Of a stretch of 64,000 nt of DNA, positions 59,168-64,000 are shown piece by piece. This DNA comes from Ctena decussata (Eukaryota; Mollusca; Bivalvia; Lucinida; Lucinidae). Position 1 is the stretch's first letter. Each line of letters begins with the position of its first letter. Below the pieces are notes generated by a model. The model saw nothing but the letters and a program-made list of their open reading frames with translations, was not told the origin of the DNA and did not search any database. The position numbers and the translations under genes are program-made. The DNA lies in assembly GCA_963989385.1 (NCBI GenBank), contig OZ022500.1, forward strand, positions 118,089,842 through 118,153,841, given 5' to 3'.

Positions 59168-59520
59168 TTAAGGTGAACGGGTTCACTTTCAGGGGAAACT
59201 ACTCTGCCAGTTTCAGTTCTGACTTGGTTCTCGTTGGGGGTTAACTCTTGAAAGACAGAATGTGCTCCCCCAGGAGCACAAGAGCGTAGCTACCATTACG
59301 CAAATACGCAGGTGCGTATTGAAATTTTGTCTGACAAAATTTCAACACACACCTGCGTATTTTCATGCTGAATTGGGCATAATTTAAATACTAACTGCCA
59401 ACAGACCTCTATTATTGCCCTCAAAGAGTATAAATTGTGTGTACTGTGTAAGTGGCCCTAGCTACGCCCCTGGAGCAGAATCTACCGTAATGACCCTAAA
59501 ATTTGGGACAATTATTGTTC
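59168..59520. mobile_element. GGTGAATGGGTACAC family element split by a nested insertion
   Basis: Begins TTAAGGTGAACGGGTTCACT and reaches the hairpin TGTGCTCCCCCAGGAGCA, where it is interrupted by the element at 59279. It resumes as GAGCAGAATCTACCG. Confidence 0.55.
59279..59472. mobile_element. CAAGGGCGTAGCTA element, copy 1
   Basis: 194 bp. Starts CAAGAGCGTAGCTACC and ends CCTAGCTACGCCCCTG, with target duplication GAGCA at 59274-59278 and 59473-59477. It contains a hairpin around GTATTGAAATTTTGTC / GACAAAATTTCAACAC. Confidence 0.8.
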
Positions 59521-59589
59521 CAAAATTGTTTAGAATGTGAATTTCACATACGTTAATACATCCAAATGATGCTTAATGAATGGCAAACG

Positions 59590-59640
59590 TTGTAGACCCA
59601 GATCAAACTGCTCCAAGAGCAGTTTGATCTGGGTCTACAA
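59590..59640. repeat. Perfect CAGATCAAACTGC hairpin
   Basis: TTGTAGACCCAGATCAAACT with exact complement, three-base loop CAA. The cleanest member of this short-hairpin group. Confidence 0.9.
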
Positions 59641-60167
59641 ATGTTTGCTTAGACCTGTCTGTCCGAATATTTACAGCCATTACGGTATCTTGTAAGAGCA
59701 GACCGCATTTTGGAACGGCTTCGTAGTCCGGGGAAGCGAAACGTACTCTTATAAGCCGATGGAGTAAGTTTGTTAACCTACCATTTATACTGAGCGAATA
59801 CGAAAAAAATTACTCTCTATCTCAATAATCGTGATAATCTTTAATATAAGGCTCGTCACGTGCGTTAATGTTCCAAAGCTGTAAAAGCACGATACAAAGG
59901 TTGCCTTAAACGTTCTCGGAGCACAGGAATTTGACATTTTAGTCAAATTTTATAAATTCAGCTCAAAATTCCATTAAAAATGTGAAATACCATCCAAATT
60001 AGGAAAATTACGTAATTTGCAAGCAATATACAGCTAATTTATAGGCTTTTGTGCAGAATTCAGTATAATGATAATAATATCTGTCTATGCACGAATAAAT
60101 GTTTATTCTCACGGTCGGAATCAACACAATACAGAAAAACACATCTCAATGTCTTTTATTGATACAC

Positions 60168-60478
60168 TGTAAAAACAATTCCGTAGATTTTACGGTAGAA
60201 TACCTATATAGAAAACAGCTGCCAGACTGTTTCCCGTTATTTTTACGGATGTATGCCTGTAGAACATTTTTTGAAGTCACGAAACGGTAGATTTATGTTA
60301 ACTGACAGAATCCAAAGTACCTTTATAGTGTTGATCGGCTGTATGACCAAAACAGTACCTCTCCTACTCTGCTTGCTTATTCCGCCAGTGTTTACCCGTA
60401 AGTATAACGGGAAATGGACTGACAGCTGGTTGCCAGGTATTCTACCGTAAAATCTACGGAAATTTTTACGGTAAAAAA
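60168..60478. mobile_element. Foldback element with CCGTAGATTTTACGG arms
   Basis: The left arm is TGTAAAAACAATTCCGTAGA followed by TTTTACGGTAGAATACC, and the right arm is its complement. The interior has AACGGGAAATGG / CCCGTTATTTTTACGG segments. Open frames here are reflections of the palindrome. Confidence 0.75.
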
Positions 60479-61690
60479 AGAATTTCAGTATTCTATACTG
60501 TTTGAAATTTTTGTGTCGACGTTCAGAGGTACGTACATTTGTAACCATACACCTGGCGCCGAGTGTCCGTCCAAATTTCAGTATTAGACTTCTGTTTGAC
60601 TATATTCCCAAGCGTCTGTGTTACTGCTATGCGCCTACTAGGTTCAATATTACTGAAGAATTCAAAGATTTGACAATGACTGCCGCTTAACCTGAATTGG
60701 CTAAAGTCATACTCTGTTGTCTGACAGCTAAGAGTTCAAAGCACCACGACCGTTGTGAGAAAATTCAAACTGTTTCCTTAATGCAGACCCTCTCAGATGC
60801 ATAACCGTTATGCAATTACTTTCAACATTTTGACCTTATTTCAGTTAGTGCATGAAACGTCTGGGTCAGTCCATGTCTGCTCAAAATGCCACACACATTC
60901 TGCCAAAACCGATACCAGTAACTTTTGTATCAAATTTTGTACAAAAAAATATATTTTTTGTTTCTACCTGTATTAAATCAAAGAAATGAATGCACGGCAG
61001 TTGAAACTTTACCCTGGCAATAAATATGTAAAAATTGGTTTAATAGCACAATAAACAATTTTCTTGCTATTTTATTTGGCTGCCCACTGTTTTCTAACAG
61101 TTTTATTGTGTTTTATTTTCGGAGCTTACTCTTCGGTGATTAGTTCCAGTGCAAAGTTATATTTCAATGCACAGTAATATACTGACACTATATTAACTTG
61201 CAATTTCTAAAAGTCAATCTTCTGCCTTTGAATGTTTTACTATTATTCATTAAAGTCTCCATTGTCCTATCACTGGTGAAAACGGCTAAATTCAAACCGT
61301 TGTAAAAAGTGGTTCAACCTTCACGTTTGGTAATAAAATGTGGGTTGATGTGCATATACTGAGTCATATAACTGGCAAAAAGTAGAGAAAACAAGTTTAA
61401 AAAAAAATAACAAATCGTTCCGCAAAAAAGCGATTTCATGTTCTGGTTTCCCGTTTAGCAATGCTATATAGATATAGGCGGGAAAGTGATTTGGGCTCCA
61501 CGCCTGTACATCGTATTTTTACCTTTTTATTCAATTTAATGAAATCGAAAGTAGGTAATTTTAGCTGCCAACTAAAATGACCCAGATAAGTTTTCAAACC
61601 CTTTTTATGTGAAACTCAGTGATGTTTAACTTGTGTAAAGCTGGCTACAATGACGAAACTATAGTGAGACGCTTACAGCAATACCTCATG
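60479..61690. other. Intergenic, no gene seen
   Basis: AT-rich, with no open frame of interest and no clear repeat. Confidence 0.4.
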
Positions 61691-61744
61691 ATATTTAACT
61701 TTTCATGCTGATAGAGCAATGGGGTGTTTTACATATTCAAAACA

Positions 61745-62340
61745 AAAACAACGTTTCGGCTAATGAAAGCCTTTTTCAAGAAGTTTTTTTTCCTTTCAAT
61801 ACTACATTGCCTTATTGTTGCTGCAGCCCACCATTTTGAATTGTTTGTTATGGGCAACATTGCCCATAACAAACAATTCAAAATGGTGGGCTGCAGCAAC
61901 AATAAGGCAATGTAGTATCGTTGCCCATAACAAACAATTCAAAATGGTGGGCTGCAGCAACAATAAGGCAATGTAGTATCGTTGCCCATAACAAACAATT
62001 CAAAATGGTGGGCTGCAGCAACAGTAAGGCAATGTAGTATCGTTGCCCATAACAAACAATTCAAAATGGTGGGCTGCAGCAACAATAAGGCAATGTAGTA
62101 TCGTTGCCCATAACAAACAATTCAAAATGGTGGGCTGCAGCAACAGTAAGGCAATGTAGTATCGTTGCCCATAACAAACAATTCAAAATGGTGGGCTGCA
62201 GCAACAATAAGGCAATGTAGTATCGTTGCCCATAACAAACAATTCAAAATGGTGGGCTGCAGCAACAGTAAGGCAATGTAGTATTGAAAGGAAAAAAAAA
62301 AACTTCTTGAAAAAGGCTTTCATTAGCCGAAACGTTGAAA
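61745..62340. repeat. Foldback with seven 61-bp tandem units on one arm
   Basis: Outer arms: ACGTTTCGGCTAATGAAAGC at the left and GCTTTCATTAGCCGAAACGT at the right. Between them is one inverted unit (about 61794-61859), then seven direct 61-bp units (GTTGCCCATAACAAACAATT, AAAATGGTGGGCTGCAGCAA, TAAGGCAATGTAGTATC). Units differ mainly by ACAATAAGG versus ACAGTAAGG. Confidence 0.9.
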
Positions 62341-62563
62341 GGCTTGTGAGGAATAAACTGTGAAAATAAATATGAAACAAAGATTGTGCGATTATAAGAT
62401 TCCAATTTAGATATGGATTTCAGTAGTCTCGCTGTGCTTAAGGCCTGAAATTTTCATTTTTGGCGTTCTAAAAGTAGCAAGTAGGGTCAGGTCAGGAAAA
62501 CTCGGACAGTGACATTGTTTCCTTTGTATGTCAGGTGTTTGGAATTAAAACTAAATTAACTGG

Positions 62564-62630
62564 GCAAACAGTGAAAATCCTGATGAGACGGCTCATTATG
62601 AGCCGTCTCATCTGAATTTTCACTGTTTGC
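62564..62630. repeat. Near-perfect 67-bp hairpin
   Basis: GCAAACAGTGAAAATCCTGA and its complement around GAGACGGCTCATTATGAGCC. Confidence 0.85.
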
Positions 62631-63286
62631 AATGATGTATCCGAATTTACCCGCTGTCCGAAGTTACCAGACTCTATCCTAATGCGTATTTTTCACGTTG
62701 CTGCATAGCTGCATTTCGTTGTTTATAAAATTTGCTCACAAACACTTGAACAGTGCTTGAGAAAGCAATTTTTTAGTTGGCAAAGATTCTTCTCTATTTT
62801 GAAAACTGTCTAATATACAGACAGCTGTTAGGTACAAAATAATTATTTGGACTGCATCAAGCACGCATATCCGAATTAGCTCAGTTGTACAGCAACACAG
62901 ATAACATTTGAGTCTTGAGGCCGTCTGAAAATTTACTAGAAACAAGTTTACGTATACGGTATTTATTCTTATTTTCATTATTTAATATATTTTTTTATTT
63001 TTCTAAAATTTTGAACACCCAATATCAAACATTATTTACTTCAGTTCTATTAATCAGAAAACTACGTAATCGGCGTCGGGTCTACAGTATCTGCTATTTT
63101 ACCATGTGTTTCGTGGAACATATGCCTTTAAATATTCGAATTTTTAGGAGTTTATCAAATTTTGTCATCCACCTTTTCTCACAATTATGAACTGTGGTGC
63201 CCATCTCCGGAACAGATTCAGCATGTTTTATGTACAGCAGTAAAACAGTTTTATTCGGACGGAGCTACAAATAGACGAAACATTCT

Positions 63287-63513
63287 CAAGGGCGTAGCTA
63301 CGTATATGGCAAATACACAAGTGCGTATTGAAATTTTGTCAAAATTGACAAAATTTCAAAACGCACCTGCATATTTGCATGCCGAATATTTATAAATTAG
63401 ACAAGATTTCAATACCAATTACTAAAGAGGCTGAAATACTAGCTTTCCCTTCAAGAAGCAGAGAATAAAACATGGTTGTGCGTATTATGAAATTGCCCCT
63501 AGTTACGCCCCTG
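63287..63513. mobile_element. CAAGGGCGTAGCTA element, copy 2
   Basis: 227 bp. Starts CAAGGGCGTAGCTACG and ends CCTAGTTACGCCCCTG, with target duplication ATTCT at 63282-63286 and 63514-63518. Internal hairpin around TTTTGTCAAAATTGACAAAA. Confidence 0.82.
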
Positions 63514-63959
63514 ATTCTGTTTGGTATTCGAGAAGTGACTTTGTTACGCATGTCTCCAAAAGGCGAGGATTACGTTGTATCCCATGAGCCATCTGCCTAG
63601 TATCCAGTTTTAGCATTAACATAAAATATGTAAATCAAAACTTTTACTCCGATTGTTTTATTTACCTAGCACTCTGAAATTAAGGCTATATTAATGATAA
63701 ACCTTGCTTTCCTTTGTCCTTCTGAGTGCACTATTTAGTGCACGCTACTTGTTTTGTTTTAGTTGCTGCGTCATTCAATTGCAAAGCAGACAAACTGTGT
63801 AGCTTATACATGTAAGTTGCATTTCTTATGCATTATTGTTCCACTGTGAAATAAAAATCTACAAAGGTTGCCTTTGGAAACAAAGAACAGATACAGGAAC
63901 GAAAACATGAGTCTAGGTTTAATTGCTATCGTAACAATTTTGTTTGCAACGTTGCCTAC

Positions 63960-64000
63960 CAAGGGCGTAGCTACGTATACGGCAAATACGCAAGTGCGTA
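63960..64000. mobile_element. CAAGGGCGTAGCTA element, copy 3, cut by the window edge
   Basis: CAAGGGCGTAGCTACGTATA followed by CGGCAAATACGCAAGTGCG, matching the first 41 bases of copy 2. Confidence 0.75.

Overview
This is a 64-kb piece of animal nuclear DNA, most likely from a mollusc and probably a bivalve. Genes are split by introns with GT/AG ends. Intergenic and intronic DNA is AT-rich and packed with hairpin (foldback) elements, tRNA-derived SINEs, microsatellites and long tandem arrays built on AAGGTCA. The organism call is an inference from this repeat style; no marker gene fixes it.

Genes. (1) A complete kyphoscoliosis-peptidase (KY)-like gene on the minus strand has five coding exons (9554 down to 1742). 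I rebuilt it from exon phase and splice sites: 603 codons, with a transglutaminase-type Cys/His/Asp triad and an N-terminal myristoylation-type motif. (2) A complete F-box gene of the FBXO39/FBXO33 type on the minus strand has three coding exons (22000 down to 13520; 516 residues) and ends in a Ser-rich, acidic tail. (3) A plus-strand candidate secreted-protein gene (about 36858 to 52004) has a signal-peptide exon, an uncertain second exon and two good 3' exons. The peptide faintly resembles fibroblast growth factors. (4) A decayed PIF/Harbinger transposase lies inside the first F-box intron.

Layout. 1-9.6 kb is the KY gene with hairpin elements in its introns. 9.6-13.5 kb is repeats. 13.5-22 kb is the F-box gene, whose first intron holds a Harbinger element, hairpins and microsatellites. 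22-28.9 kb is one 6.9-kb inverted-repeat element flanked by TTAA; its terminal repeat contains the first in-frame ATG of the F-box gene. 28.9-36.8 kb is SINEs, a TTAA-flanked element made of CGGCGAC motifs, and degenerate tandem repeats. 36.8-52 kb is the candidate secreted-protein locus, whose introns carry all five copies of a TGACGTC-rich hairpin. 52-64 kb is repeats: a 4.7-kb element containing a 3-kb palindrome, several hairpins and a 61-bp tandem array.

The most useful points are the two rebuilt genes, the transposon-supplied start codon, three element families defined here by 5-bp target duplications (two with an empty site in the same window), and the possible divergent FGF. No operons, CRISPR arrays or bacterial signals are present.
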